Part shown: one piece after another, positions 34,946-46,667 of the stretch
Layout of the letters: each line of letters opens with the position of its first letter
Numbering within the stretch: position 1 is the stretch's first letter
Assembly (NCBI GenBank): GCA_032158295.1
Contig: CM063247.1
Location: forward strand, 8,250,675 to 8,314,674
DNA: 64,000 nucleotides
Direction of reading: 5' to 3'
Source: Pycnopodia helianthoides
Taxonomy: Eukaryota; Echinodermata; Asteroidea; Forcipulatida; Asteriidae
Program-made: the position numbers and the translations under genes
Notes under the pieces: model-generated
Databases searched by the model: none
What the model saw: only the letters and a program-made list of their open reading frames with translations
Told to the model about the DNA's origin: nothing

Positions 34946-35171
34946 TTGCAAACCCACCATGCAACCCACCATGTAAACCCACCATGCAAACCCACAATGC
35001 AAACCCACCATGCAAACCCACCATGCAAACCCCCATGCAAACCCACCATGCAAACCCACCATGCAAACCCTGCCATGCAAACCCACCATGCAAACCCACC
35101 ATGCAAACCCACCATGCAAACCCACCATGCAAACCCTCCATGCAAACCCACCATGCAAACCCACCATGCAA
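34946..35171. repeat. 13-bp minisatellite, about 17 units
   Basis: Unit CCCACCATGCAAA with few variants (CCATGTAAA, ACAATGCAAA, 12- and 14-base units). Because 13 is not a multiple of 3, all frames read similar repetitive peptides; these are not genes. The right edge runs into an inverted copy of the unit, making a hairpin. Confidence 0.95.
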
Positions 35172-35850
35172 ACTATATTGCATGGTGGGTTGACGTTGAA
35201 TAGATTCCCCTTCCACTGCTAAAATTGAGTTACAAATAATGCAACTGCACAAGATTTGTTTCCTCAGTCAAATCGGGACTTTTAGTCCGAAATTTTTTAA
35301 CACTACTCGGTATTATTTTAAGTATTTAATGTTTTGATACATTACATGTCTCATACAACACGTCTTTGATCCTTGTTTCATGGTCTACGTGCATTGAGAT
35401 CAAGGACGACAGAAGGAAAAAACAAGAGCTTTACAAGAAAAGAACAAGAAAACAAGCTTCAATTTAAAAAGAAGAAAGTGTCGAATTCGGGAGACTGTTT
35501 CGAAGGACAAAACACTGCCTGAATTTCTAATTAGGTTAATAAGGCTCATGGTGTGGGCGTCGGTAAAGTAAAGAGCCTGCTGTAATATCCAGCATAATAT
35601 TTTGACCGTGTTTTTTTGTTTTAAAAAGCAAGGCTTTGAGGAAATTTCCTCAAAGCAAGGCTTTGAGGAAATCATTCACAGATTGGTTTCATGTGTAACA
35701 GCTTATCGACCCTACAGATCAAGTACATGATTAGCGATTGTTAAAAAACAAACTTATGAGTTTGAATCTGAAAGTTCACTGACTCGAAAGTGTTATAACC
35801 GGTACAGCTTCCTCTTGGAAATATAAATATTTCCGTCTTAAGGGCTGAAG

Positions 35851-36206
35851 TTAAAGCACATGTATAACATTGGCAATTGTCAGAAACGAGTATGGAGTGC
35901 ACTCTATGTGACCCAACATATGTATACATGAAATAACAAACTTGCGAAAGTTTAAGCTCAATCAGCCACGAGAAAATAGTGAAAGAAAACAACATTATAC
36001 GTTTTCACTGGGTTTTTTTTAACATCAGGTTTTGGAAACGCGAGATCAAAACTAATTTTTACGCATTCCCAAAAGCTATAGCATTTCAAGCAAAACTATT
36101 TCAAGGGAAGATTTCCACCATGACAATCTTTATACCATGTAAGTTTTGTGCAAATCTGTGACCTTTTTTTATTTTCAATCTTACCAATGTTGTGCACACC
36201 CTTTAA
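35851..36206 (+). mobile_element. MITE family D (copy 1)
   Basis: Starts TTAAAGCACATGTATAACAT and ends ATGTTGTGCACACCCTTTAA (imperfect inverted repeats). The interior carries AACTTGCGAAAGTTTAAGCT, CACGAGAAAATAGTGAAAG and TTTCAAGGGAAGATTTCCAC, shared with 38124-38478. Confidence 0.8.
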
Positions 36207-37042
36207 GCTCACGGATTTGCAGACCCAAGCACTGTTTACGAAACAAGCACGCAACCGTGCAACCGTAGGAAAGAACGTGCACATAAATCCCTATGCCGTT
36301 GCTTCCAACAAAACAGAACCATCTAAATCGATGGTTAATCAACTTACTCGTCACAGTTAGCCAAGAAAGGGTGGTTTCTTAAATGAAGAACCAGGATGAA
36401 CTCTCCTGGATTCTCCACCGAATTCTCTGAATGATGACGTTGCAGCCATGGATTAAAAAACCAAGCGATGGAAAAGAATGTACCCTCCCGAATACAAATG
36501 ATAGTATGTGCTGACCTGACGTGCATTACTCTTTTACGGAGATGAAAGTGCGAGGCAGAGATAACCACTTGCAGATTAAGCGCCCATCCGTGATATTTAC
36601 CTTAGCTTGCTGGATCATACATGCCCGAGGGAATAAAGTACATTTTAGTCAAACCCATCGACTGTGAAGAAGCTCCTACTCAAGATCCGCAATTGGTAAT
36701 CGGCTTCATGCTAGAGAATACTTGAAAGGCATTACCACCGAGTGCGTTAATATTTTTGAGAGCATGCGGCTACAGATTTGGTTATTTGTGATGGGCAAAT
36801 AATGGATTCAGATGCCAAAGTAGGTCTAAAGGGCCTACAACAAATGAAAATCTACTTTAAAGTGGCCGTTTCCTTGATGACCAGTGAGGAATAATGGTTC
36901 AATTAATTCAACATTGCGCCCTATATTAACCTTCCAGTCCAGAATAAATGATCTATTAAGACTAAACTGCTAACGTCAAAAATCAATTGTTTAATCTCTT
37001 CTACAAACCTTTGAATGAGGAAAAACAAGCATTAAAATGATA
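36207..37042. other. Stretch without recognised features
   Basis: Only short frames; no tandem or inverted repeat of note. Confidence 0.4.
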
Positions 37043-37410
37043 TTATAACACCCCTTCCAAATATTCTGCCTTTTGATTGGTTTAGAGCGCGTCACATGAA
37101 ATGTCTTAGTTTTACTATCACATGGCATGCAGTGCCTAGACGTCTTTAACACACGCTTACGAGGATGATAAGTAGTTTGTAACTCTTTCACATGGCCGCC
37201 GATGTACTATCACATGGCATGCAGTACCCAGACGTCTTTAACATACGCGTGAGATGATAACTAGTTTGTAACCCTTTCGGAGCACAGTAACAGTTTTCGC
37301 CATTACATTCGCGTCGTCGTGATTTTAAAAGTATTAAGGATGGCTGCGGAAAATCCTCGTTTTGCACTCCTTACGGAGGAAGAGTTAAATGTTTGTAAGG
37401 GGTGTTATAA
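37043..37410 (+). mobile_element. TIR element carrying a promoter-like region and a Crypton/DUF3504-like start
   Basis: TTATAACACCCCTT at 37043-37056 is exactly inverted at 37397-37410. Inside are two direct repeats of about 73 bases (37115-37189 and 37207-37278, sharing CTATCACATGGCATGCAGT and GACGTCTTTAACA) and GATTGG (CCAAT) and CACATG boxes. An ATG at 37340 then opens MAAENPRFALLTEEELN. That start resembles the M..RF..LTEEEL opening of Crypton-derived tyrosine recombinase/DUF3504 proteins; the right arm then cuts it off. Most likely an internally deleted derivative of a larger element. Confidence 0.6.
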
Positions 37411-37513
37411 ACAAATATTGACTGCTTTTACCCGCTCATCTGTCCTCGCTAAACGTGGAAGGATTCGACGTTCTTGTGAAAATACCGTAACAGTTTCTTT
37501 TGCTGTTTTATGA
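37340..37513 (+). pseudogene. Truncated DUF3504/Crypton-like N-terminus
   Basis: A 57-codon frame starts within the TIR element. Only the first 17 codons look like the conserved opening; after VC the frame reads the element's right arm and then flanking DNA to a TGA at 37511. The recombinase catalytic domain is absent, so no activity is expected. The resemblance is from memory of the family's N-terminal pattern and is short, so chance is possible. Confidence 0.4.
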
Positions 37514-37790
37514 ACAAATATAGGCCTACACTTTATTCAGCTGAAACTTTCATATTGACTTTTATTGTATAGTTCTTTATTCCTGTGCCGATAAGCAGCA
37601 TTACGTTGACAAAAGCTAATCTATGACCACACCTTTAAGAAAGGGCTGGCTGCTGTGAATTCGTCATGCAATCCACCCCCATAATACATTGTAATTTCTT
37701 GGCAAAAGCTACGGTACTTATTAAACACAGCTTTGACAAGCATGGATGTTGTCAGTCCAATATGCTTATAGTAAGGAGTATGTATTAGTC

Positions 37791-38129
37791 TTAAAGGATT
37801 GTACACTTTTGGTAACAGCTCAAAATCAGTGTCCACATTTTGTGTGATTAAACATATGCATGAACAAACAAACCTGTGAAAGTTTGAGCTCAATTGGTCA
37901 TCGAGGTCACGAGAAAATAGAGAAAAGAGATCTTATGTGTTTTCTGTTTTTTCAAATTATCGCGCGCGATAATTACTATTGTTTTACTCGTTTCTCAGAA
38001 ACGATAGCATTTTAGGCAGAACTATTTTAAGAACCCTTTTACCATTACTTACTTTAAATCATGTAAGTTATGTGTGAATCTGTGAACATTGTGTTTTTCG
38101 ATCTTACCAACAGTGTACAGGGCCTTTAA
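37791..38129 (+). mobile_element. MITE family E (copy 1)
   Basis: Starts TTAAAGGATTGTACACTTTT and ends AGTGTACAGGGCCTTTAA. The interior includes ACAAACCTGTGAAAGTTTGA, GGTCATCGAGGTCACGAGAA, ATTATCGCGCGCGATAAT (perfect palindrome) and GAAACGATAGCATTTTAGGC. It joins family D directly at its right end. Confidence 0.8.
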
Positions 38130-38478
38130 AGCACATGTACAACATTGGTAATTTTCGACGACTATAGTATCCACACTTTATGTGACCCAACAATACATGA
38201 AATAACAAACCTGTGAAAATGTTAAGCTCAATCGGTCTTCGGAGTCATGAGAAAACAGTGAAAAAAACATTATATTTTTTCACTGTTTTAAAACATCGAT
38301 TTTATCACCATGATCAAGACTTATAGTTTTACTCCTTTCCTTAAAACTATTGCATTTTAAAGCAAAACTGTTTCAAGGGAAGTTTACCACCATGACCATC
38401 TTTATACAATCTAAGTTATGTGCAAATCTGTGAACATTTATATTTTCAATCTTACCAATGTTGTACACACCCTTTAAA
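38124..38478 (+). mobile_element. MITE family D (copy 2)
   Basis: Starts TTTAAAGCACATGTACAACA and ends GTTGTACACACCCTTTAA. Shares AACAAACCTGTGAAAATGTT, AGCTCAATCGGTC and TTTCAAGGGAAGTTTACCAC with copy 1. The first six bases, TTTAAA, are also the last bases of the neighbouring family E copy. Confidence 0.8.
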
Positions 38479-41400
38479 GCAGTTTTATCAGAAGCAGTAA
38501 TCTTTAAAAAGGGCCATTTCCATTGCTGCAACCAAATTTTTTTTAAAGAAACAATGACTTTGGGGTCTTTAAATGCTATTTTGTCGACTTTGAGAGTATT
38601 TACGACGGTAGCATTATCATTGGAGAATAAACAATGCTAATTTTAGCTCCCAGATTAAAACAAATGTTGATGATAACACAGTCCCATAGTTTAGTATATT
38701 TCAACAAGTCGAAGCAATTGCTTTGACCATGGAGGTTATTTTCTTCCTCCATGCTTTGGCATAGCATGAAGGAGTTGATACAGCATCATTCACAGTAATG
38801 GTACTGTAGTGTACTTGAACCAATACAGGGCCCCTTAAAGGTAAACGGTTCCTTAGCTGACGAGGCACCTTGTTGAAATATAACGGCAAATAGAACAGAT
38901 AAATAAATACCTCACAGATAATAATAGTCTTCTGAGCCCAAGCATCGCATCATACTCTCCATAATGAATCTTGTCAGACATCAGGCTAACCCACATTACT
39001 GCCAGATAAAGTAATGTAATCACATCCCATCAATCAATCATGCAAAGAGCTTTCATATGATACCCGCGCAGGACCCGTGAGGTCAGACCCATTATATCTT
39101 CGATATCCAAATCAATTTATTAGATAGGGGGTTGTGTTACCATCCCTGTAGGCGTGGTAATTCAGGAGTATCGAGTGACTGGAGATTAAAACAATCGATT
39201 TAGGAGTGAAGTAGACATCCACATTGGTTACGACAGTATTATTACTACTTTTTTTTTTTTACCGAAGTGCTATTTATATAGCTCGGCGTTGAGCACTTCT
39301 TGGTTGAGTATCCTGCATTATTGACAAAGAAGTTTGCAAAAAATAACCAAAACATACAAATGAACATGACCTTTGTCAAACAGACAAACAGCGGGGAAAA
39401 CAGAGAAACTAATGTAGCTTTTTGACACCGTGTGGGTGAGGGTTTTTTCTTTCTTCCCCCCGTGAGCGTTGAAGATGTGGGCACGTCAATCAATCATTGG
39501 GCACGTGACAAGACTACACATACACAATCTCACGGACATGTAATCGAGGGGCCAAGACAACCAAACAAGCTAAGGGATAACGTAGAAAAGGTTTAATGGG
39601 GAAAAAATATATATATAAACCAGGCACGGTATTAGATGCAAGGAACATGGGGTACGGATGTCACGTCACATAGATTGTGATGCAATACATGTAACTATTA
39701 TTACTCGAAGTGATCAGAATTAACACTAAATGTAAATGCCATTAAATTCAAATTCATTTTTTAATCTGCATTTCCGTTGTCAAAACCACCTTTGAAAAAA
39801 ATTGTCCTATCAAAAATGCAATCCCAAAGAAAATCTCAGGCGTAAACTTTAAAAACGTTTATTTTCTTGTCAATGGCATCATTCAATGAAAATTACTGAA
39901 CGGTTCGAGCGATAGAGCTTTGGTGCAATAACATTCCGTTTATTTGTTTAATATTATAAGCTGTCTTTGTCCTCTCGTGTGCCTGCTTTTACGGATGCAT
40001 TATACCAAGCTACAACCTACGGAGCCCCTAAAAAAATCGTCATTTCTTTCCCTCGAAATACAATTTAGTCCCTCGAAATATTATTGTGTTCCCTCGAAAT
40101 GTTGTTGTTGACCTTTACAATGTTTTTCACATGTCCCTTTAGGGACTCCGTAACGCGTAACATCCATTAATTCATGTTTAGAATGCAGAGTTGACCGCAC
40201 AGAATTTACAGAATTTACCACAAAAGTTTCTTTCCACGCACGCAGTCGTTCCCCATAATTGTGTGTAATTTTACAAGTTACTGTCACTTTGGACGAGCCA
40301 GCTCCAGGCCCTTATCCACTTTGTCCTATCTTTTATATTTATTGATTGCACCACGGTCCAGTTCACTAGGCAGATAGAACAAAACAGTTTTGGTGAAGTT
40401 GTATACCGGTCTTGTTTCGGGACTCTTTCAAGACGAAAACCTAACTCTAGCAACTTTGCAAGTTTTTTTTTGCACTTTGCAGTCTGCAGCTTGATTGCTA
40501 GGCATGATCTCGGAATAGAGAACATTTTTAAAGTGTAAATCACGTCGAATTATCACACGCACAATCGCTTTCAATATCATGAAAACTTGTACACGTCATA
40601 TACGTATGTATACATGACAACTAAAAGAAGGCCGGGGTTACGGCACGTGCTCTGGCAGTCAACCGCCAAAAGGTTCACTTTACTTCATGCACTTTGAGCG
40701 CAACTATGCTTATAATTGTTGTTTGCTTTAAGTCTGCCTGTTTCCACGTCTCGTTTCATGTCCTAGATATAAGATATGAATAATAGTACAGCCTGGACAT
40801 GTACCTCGACTCTGGACCATCTTAGCAAGCGTTGAGCAGATAAACACAGAATTATACACGATCGTCTCCGTTAAACTCAAGTTGGTTGGAAGCTTATGGA
40901 CCTACCGCAAAATAGCCTCTAATTACGGTATGTAATTGTCGAGTCATTACTCCTACAAGACCAAAAATCAAACTTGCAAATGCAAATGGACAAATGAGAC
41001 CCTTGGAAACCCTTTTATTTCTCACAATGGTGAGAACGACACACAGACAACGACTGTGTCACTTTTGGCACCAAAGGTGACACATCGTTGTCTGTACAAA
41101 GGGGCCCAACTTGAGAGTTATTCTTGCAGCTTCCGGAAGCTTTCTAATCATCACAAGTAATTTCCTACAAATCAACCATCTGACAAACGGTTTTACTGTT
41201 AACTATAAAGGCTTGTTTCATCCTATGTCAAAAATCGACTTACTACACAAATACTTCTTATTCTTCAAAAACTCTTCAAGTTATAAGTCGAGTATCGTCA
41301 CACTGACTAAGTGACATGCAACATGTTACTACGCGCCGTCTTTGAGAACTTAATTAAAACCTCTCCAGGGTATTTTGCGAGACCGGTAATGAAATTTCAA

Positions 41401-42173
41401 TGACATCAACGCGATGGTTGTACCCAGTTCTTATTAAAACAGCACATACACTGCAAATTTAATAAAAGAGGATTCGAAAATTATTATTGTTGAATCGCAT
41501 AGGTATTAGAGTCAGCGAGTAGCAATATTACCGGCGAGGCGTATATAGGAAGCCTAGCCGCAGGGAGGTCTGGTTATCAACCCCGGGTATAGCAACCGTC
41601 CTGGGAGTTTACATTAAACGAACCTCGATGTTTGGAGAAGTCCACGGGCAGTGTAATTATCTATTGTGCAATACGTAATATTAATCATATATAACGTCTC
41701 AAGACTTGCTTTGGAATCGAGGAGGTACAGACGTCGTAACGCTGCGAGTTCTCGAGAGAGTGGGATCAGTGTTCAGGGCAAGCTGGTTTTGCACCGTGGC
41801 CGTGAACGACAGCAACTCTTTCAAGGAGTTAGCCTAATCAATTTCATGGACCACGTGGTTTATTATTTATTTAGCTCTAAAAGCATGTTTGTCCTTGTTA
41901 CGTAAATGACAATAACCAATTAGCCCGACAACAGATGTGGTCAAATGCGTCAGACTATACCCGGCAAATCATTGCATCCGACCGTTATATTCGAACAAGC
42001 AATACTGGGTCGGACAAACATGTTTGTCACACATGATGGCCATGCAAAATTTGTCACACGTATAGGTGATGGATTAAACTTTGTAATGGTCGGAGATGAA
42101 GTTCCGGCGAAAACATAATGCCGGCTACAAGATAGACAGTGTGTGGTGATTTTTAGGTAGGAACTGTACTTAA
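38479..42173. other. Long stretch with scattered small structures
   Basis: Mostly featureless AT-rich DNA. It contains three CCCTCGAAATA boxes at 40050-40105, a 25-base-arm hairpin at 41043-41095 and a GC-richer spot with a TATA-like GTATATAGG at 41538-41546 that could be a promoter. No coding exon was supported. Confidence 0.4.
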
Positions 42174-42586
42174 TAATAATAATAACTGTATTTATATAGC
42201 GCCTTTTGCCAAAGGATACAAGGCGCTCAGTATTTTTACCTGCCATGTATGTGGAGCTACGTTTTGAAGTATGAGACCTATGCATTTATAGCACAATGTA
42301 ATGGTTTACAAGGTGCGGTGGCGCAATATGCTGCAAATCAAACCAGGAACACCGGGGCGAACCCCTTCTCTTTTCGAGAAGTGCACTGGGTTCTTTTACG
42401 TGCGTTACACAACACACGGGACCAACGGCTTTACGTCCCATCCGAAGGACGAAGCAAAATGGTTAAGTGTCTTGCTTACGGACACAAAGTGTCACGACTG
42501 GGACTCGAACCCACACTCTGCTGAACAGAAACACCAGACCTTGAATCCGGTTCTCTTATCCGCTCGGCCACGACACGCCACTACTT
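42174..42586 (-). mobile_element. Long tRNA-Leu/Ser-type SINE
   Basis: On the minus strand the head reads GTGTCGTGGCCGAGCGGATA (box A) and GTGGGTTCGAGTCCCAGTCG (box B). The body runs through TTGCTTCGTCCTTCGGATGG, a ATGGGACGTAAAGCCGTTGG block and GAACCCAGTGCACTTCTCGA. It ends near AGGCGCTATATAAATACAGT and an (ATT)n tail. The box B segment lies at 42500-42512 on the + strand. Essentially full length; open frames through it are incidental. Confidence 0.8.
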
Positions 42587-43189
42587 GCGGGGTGTTTTGA
42601 AATTGTGGGGTTAACCTCACAATGATTTATCAGGAAAGATGTAAACAAAAAGGGACAATAGAAAACACATGTGGAAAGCCCGCTCTATACTGAACATCAT
42701 TGAGTTGTTAAAAAGGATCGAGAGTGGTTGCCGTACGGACAATATTGTCCGTAGTTTAGAACATCATGACAGCAACACACGTCCTGCAGCACAATCTGTA
42801 TAGAGTCTGTTCTGAGTGAGAGACTCCATTCCTATAACGTGGCCAAGAGCTTCTTTAGAACAACCTTTTTAGAGATCGTTTAACATGACCTACAAAATCG
42901 TAAATTCTCTATGAAAAGGTCTAAAGCCACACAGGTCCGCCCGTACAATTTATTATACTACATCAATTTCTGTTTCTGAACAAGTTCATGTGAAATCAAA
43001 TCAGGACAACGTTCCATTTTTTCGTTATAATTGCAGCTTATGCTGCAAAGAAGTTGATTTCTGAGCTTCCTGCCGTCGATCTTTCTGCAGCTTTTGTTGC
43101 TGCTTTAGATTTCTAGCTTGGTACTTCTAGTGATGCCCTTACTAAAAATTCCTCGACAGTAATACCGCAGTGTGGAACATATGTGGATA
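42587..43189. other. Stretch without recognised features
   Basis: Short frames only. A TGCAGCTTATGCTGCA palindrome lies near 43033-43048. Confidence 0.4.
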
Positions 43190-44480
43190 ATTTGTGTTGA
43201 CATGGTGGCCATACTGTGAACACCATGCACTCAATGGTCACACTGTCACCACACTGTGTTCTTTGAGTGTGGCACTGTGAATTTGGAACTAAACCATAGT
43301 GTCATGACAGTGTGAACATAGTGTCGTCACAGTGTATTCATACAGAAATCATAGTGTCCCAATATAGAGGTTACAGTGTCCACACAGTGTGGCCATATAG
43401 ATCACAGTGTCACCAGAGTGTGATCACACTTTCACAAGTGTGATCAAAGTGCCATCACAGTGTGACCATGTAGAGGTCACAGTGTCACCAGAGTGTGATC
43501 ACGGTGTCCCAATTATAGAGGTTACAGTGTCCACACAGTGTGGCCATATAGATCACAGTGTCACCAGAGTGTGATCACAGTGTCACAGGTGTGATCAAAG
43601 TGCCATCACAGTGTGACCATATAGAGGTCACAGTGTCACCACAGTGTGACCAAAATTACAGAGAACAAGGTAATCCTGCAGGTCAAGACGATCCCATATA
43701 ATTCCGATTTGCATCAGTATCGACTAGTTGGAAGGAACCAATAATGCTCTTGATCACAATATCAGTACATAACATTTCAACATAAACATTTTAGTAAAAC
43801 AATCAAACTACGCCAGCATATAGACTTAGCACTTTACTGCTATTACTACTACGTCCGATGCATAAACTAATTTCAATAATTACAAAATTGTACTTTTTAA
43901 AATTAGACAGGAGAGAACAAAATTACTTTTGCTGTGTTTTTACATCAAACACCACACAAGTTTTTGCAATCATTGTGAATCCCCGCATGATTTCATGAAT
44001 CTGTGAAAAAGTTCATGTTGATTAAACTTGCTATTGCAGATGCATTGTGTAGCATCACAATGTCCCCAAAGTGTGACCATAGTATGACCATAAACAAATT
44101 CAGTGTCGTGTGAATGTACAGGTATCACATAGAGTAAAACTGTCTTTCAACTGTACAAACCGTAGTTCTAACTCACTTTCATAACAATATAACTGTTATA
44201 ATAATCTGTACTTTTACTACAGAAATTGTCACAGTGCGTTCTCCATGTGGTCAAACTATGACAGAACCACACGTCGTTCACACTATTTCCATGGTGTGGA
44301 AGTTGTCACGATATGAGCGCAGTCACAGTGTGTGGTTTCTATGTGGTCAAATATCATTCACCACATCATTTTACAGTGTGTTCACATGGTGTCAAATCAC
44401 AGTGTGCAATTGTCACAGTGTGTTCACAGTGTGTTCTTGATGCGGAAAAACACTATGACCACACCGAGAACACATTGTGG
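43190..44480. repeat. CACAGTGTG-type degenerate satellite field
   Basis: Dense at 43190-43650 and 44220-44480, with scattered motif copies between. The basic motif is CACAGTGTGNCC/A and its reverse complement, about 12 bases. At 43358-43510 and 43511-43655 a longer block of about 150 bases (GAGGTTACAGTGTCCACACA … CAAAGTGCCATCACAGTGTG) is repeated in tandem, so a higher-order unit exists. Confidence 0.85.
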
Positions 44481-45149
44481 TGACTCGGGGGAAGTTTTCC
44501 TAAAGATAATGCTATTTATTTTTCGTTTTTCCCCATAGTTGTTTTATTCCCCCGCCCCCAAACAATCGCATAAATCACACGCAGGTGCAAGCGCTTTGGA
44601 GTGTAATATTTGTTGTTGTACACCTTGTGAAAAGCAATTTTCCAGTTTGGTAAACTGTTTTTGCTACTTGCTTTCCATTTTATCAAGCCAATTGTAGTTC
44701 TTACTAAAAAATATTATGTAAAAAGTTGACATGTCAACTAAATCTTGTATTTATTATTTTTCTTTCCAGAATGAAAATATTTTGCGTCTTCGCTCTCTTT
44801 ACTAAAAATCTTTTGGGAAATGTATAATATCACTCCAGAAACTGCTATACAAAGGTTGCTTCAACTGCAACTGTTGCTTATAAAACTCTCTGTAATTTGT
44901 TGATGATTTTACTGTAAAGAGCCGTAAATATATTACAATTAGAGCAGAATTTAAAGCTTTACAGCATTAGAAGAGAAGTACACCTCGTGTTGTTACAACC
45001 AACATTATGCAGGCTCTGACGTTGCCCAACGACCATGAAGTGTTTTTTTTCATTTCAATAAGAGAGGACACATCAGCCCAAACTAGACTACAAATGCAAC
45101 AAGAATAAACGCTGTCAAGCCAAGACAATTTATCGTCTTGACGGCTGGT

Positions 45150-45420
45150 TGATGTTTCCTGCTGATAGTAATTGACGTAGGCCGTGGTAACACAGCGATC
45201 ACTCCGGAGTAGGGGGAGGGGCCCCCTACTACCCCTCCCAGCCAAATTACCCCGCTGACGTCTGCTCGCCGCTCTCTCATTGGGCGGACAACGTCACCAT
45301 GGTCGACGAAATCCACGAGATAACGATCTGACACATTTATAATTTGTACAAGGAGAGGGAAAATGTTTTTTAAGATTGTGGCCGTCAAGAAGACCGAGAG
45401 ATCCCCGTGACACGAGTTGC
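45150..45420 (-). promoter_or_regulatory. Possible GC-rich promoter
   Basis: A GC-rich island has two ACGTC-type CRE half-sites (about 45256 and 45290) and a CCAAT box read on the minus strand (ATTGGGCGG on +, about 45279). It also holds a CACCATGG start-like site on the + strand whose frame closes after 10 codons. Direction and downstream gene are unknown. Confidence 0.2.
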
Positions 45421-45988
45421 CCGTCCCCTCATCTCGAGGGTGTTAATGAATCATGCAATGGTTGTAACGCTTCTTTACAGTACACCCCCCCCCCTTCATT
45501 TCAACACGTTTGAGGTGTACTGTGAAAGAACAACTGGCCCTCGTGTTCTAGGTCGTTGTCCTACAATTATTTTCTGTTTTGTCGGTTTGTTTTCAAATAA
45601 TGATCAACCAAATGAAAGTAGTTTTCTAAGACGACTGTATTGTTGTTGCATCAGATAAAGCGCTAGAGTGCGAGTGTTTTTGTGTGTGTGTATACTTTGG
45701 TTCTTTCGGGCGAGTCATATCGCTTGTTGACGAAGGATTGAAGTTATTCGAATCCTCGTTGCAGTTTTTCGAATCCTCTGTTTTTAAACAAAAAACGTCA
45801 TTAAGCACATTAAGTTTCATTACATAAAGGATAGTTCCTTGAGCAAACAGCATATTATGTGCTTTTGTGTAAAAGAATATCACGTGATGTTTGAAAAAAT
45901 CTTGAAAAACTGGCCGTTTTATTTACGCAAAAGCTTTATTAAATAGTTGGGGTGTTTTTTTATTTTTTTTAAATAGTTATTTGGGTAG

Positions 45989-46358
45989 CCTTTAAAGGTA
46001 TTATACAGGATTGGTATAGAGCTGACAAACAGTTGCAAACAAACTTCATGTTTTGTGTGATTAACCATATACATGAAATAACAAACCTGTGAAAATTTGA
46101 GCTCAATTGGTCAGCGAGGTCACGAGAAAATAGTGAAAAGAGACCTTATGTGTTTTCTGTTTTTCAAACATCGAGTTTATTATCGCGCGCAATAAAAACT
46201 ATTGTTTTATTCATTTCTCAGAAACGATAGCATTTTAGGCAGAAATATTTTAAGGAACCCTTTCTACCATTACTTACTTTAAGTCATGTAAGTTATGTGT
46301 GAATCTGTGAACATTTGTGTTTTTCGATCTTACCAATAGTGTAAACAGGGCCTTTAAG
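45989..46358 (+). mobile_element. MITE family E (copy 2)
   Basis: Starts CCTTTAAAGGTATTATACAG and ends TAGTGTAAACAGGGCCTTTA. Shares ACAAACCTGTGAAAATTTGA, GCTCAATTGGTCAGCGAGGT, TTATCGCGCGC and GAAACGATAGCATTTTAGGC with copy 1. The left terminus is partly like family A (ACAGGATTGGTA), suggesting a mosaic end. Confidence 0.8.
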
Positions 46359-46667
46359 GTAAACAAATTATAAGATTGTAGCCCGCTGATGAAACCGGAA
46401 CTTAATAGAAAACATAAAAAAGTACAAACTTTCATAACACAAGTTGAAAGTTTATTTTGTTTGGTATTTACCAATGTAGTATAATGGTCGTGACTGTGAG
46501 TTCGCTTCTGTGCCTAAAACAGAGTATAAAGTGTCACCTTTCTTTTTGTTCTGTTTTGGATTGAATGCTGATTTCAGACAGGTTGTACGATGCAGTAATG
46601 TAAGGAAGGGGGTGGTATGGCAAGTCTATTGTTTATTATAACCCAGGTCTCTGTACAGTGACGTTCA

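Noticed and set aside
34863..35252. Frames on both strands with GLHGGFAWWVCM-like repeats
   Set aside because: Product of the 13-bp minisatellite; several frames and both strands are open, as expected for a simple array.
37340..37513. Intact small gene of 57 codons
   Set aside because: Only the first 17 codons look conserved and the frame then crosses a transposon terminus, so it is a truncated remnant.
41538..41905. Gene with TATA box at 41538 and an arginine-rich frame at 41666-41905
   Set aside because: The frame uses a non-ATG start, has no splice support, and the first ATG after the TATA closes within 20 codons.
42249..42600. + strand frames of 91 and 99 codons
   Set aside because: They read the reverse strand of a tRNA-type SINE; box B and box A on the minus strand explain the sequence.
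45407..45658. 83-codon + frame beginning near a GC-rich island
   Set aside because: Non-conserved looking sequence across a C-run and T-rich DNA, without recognisable domain or splice signals.
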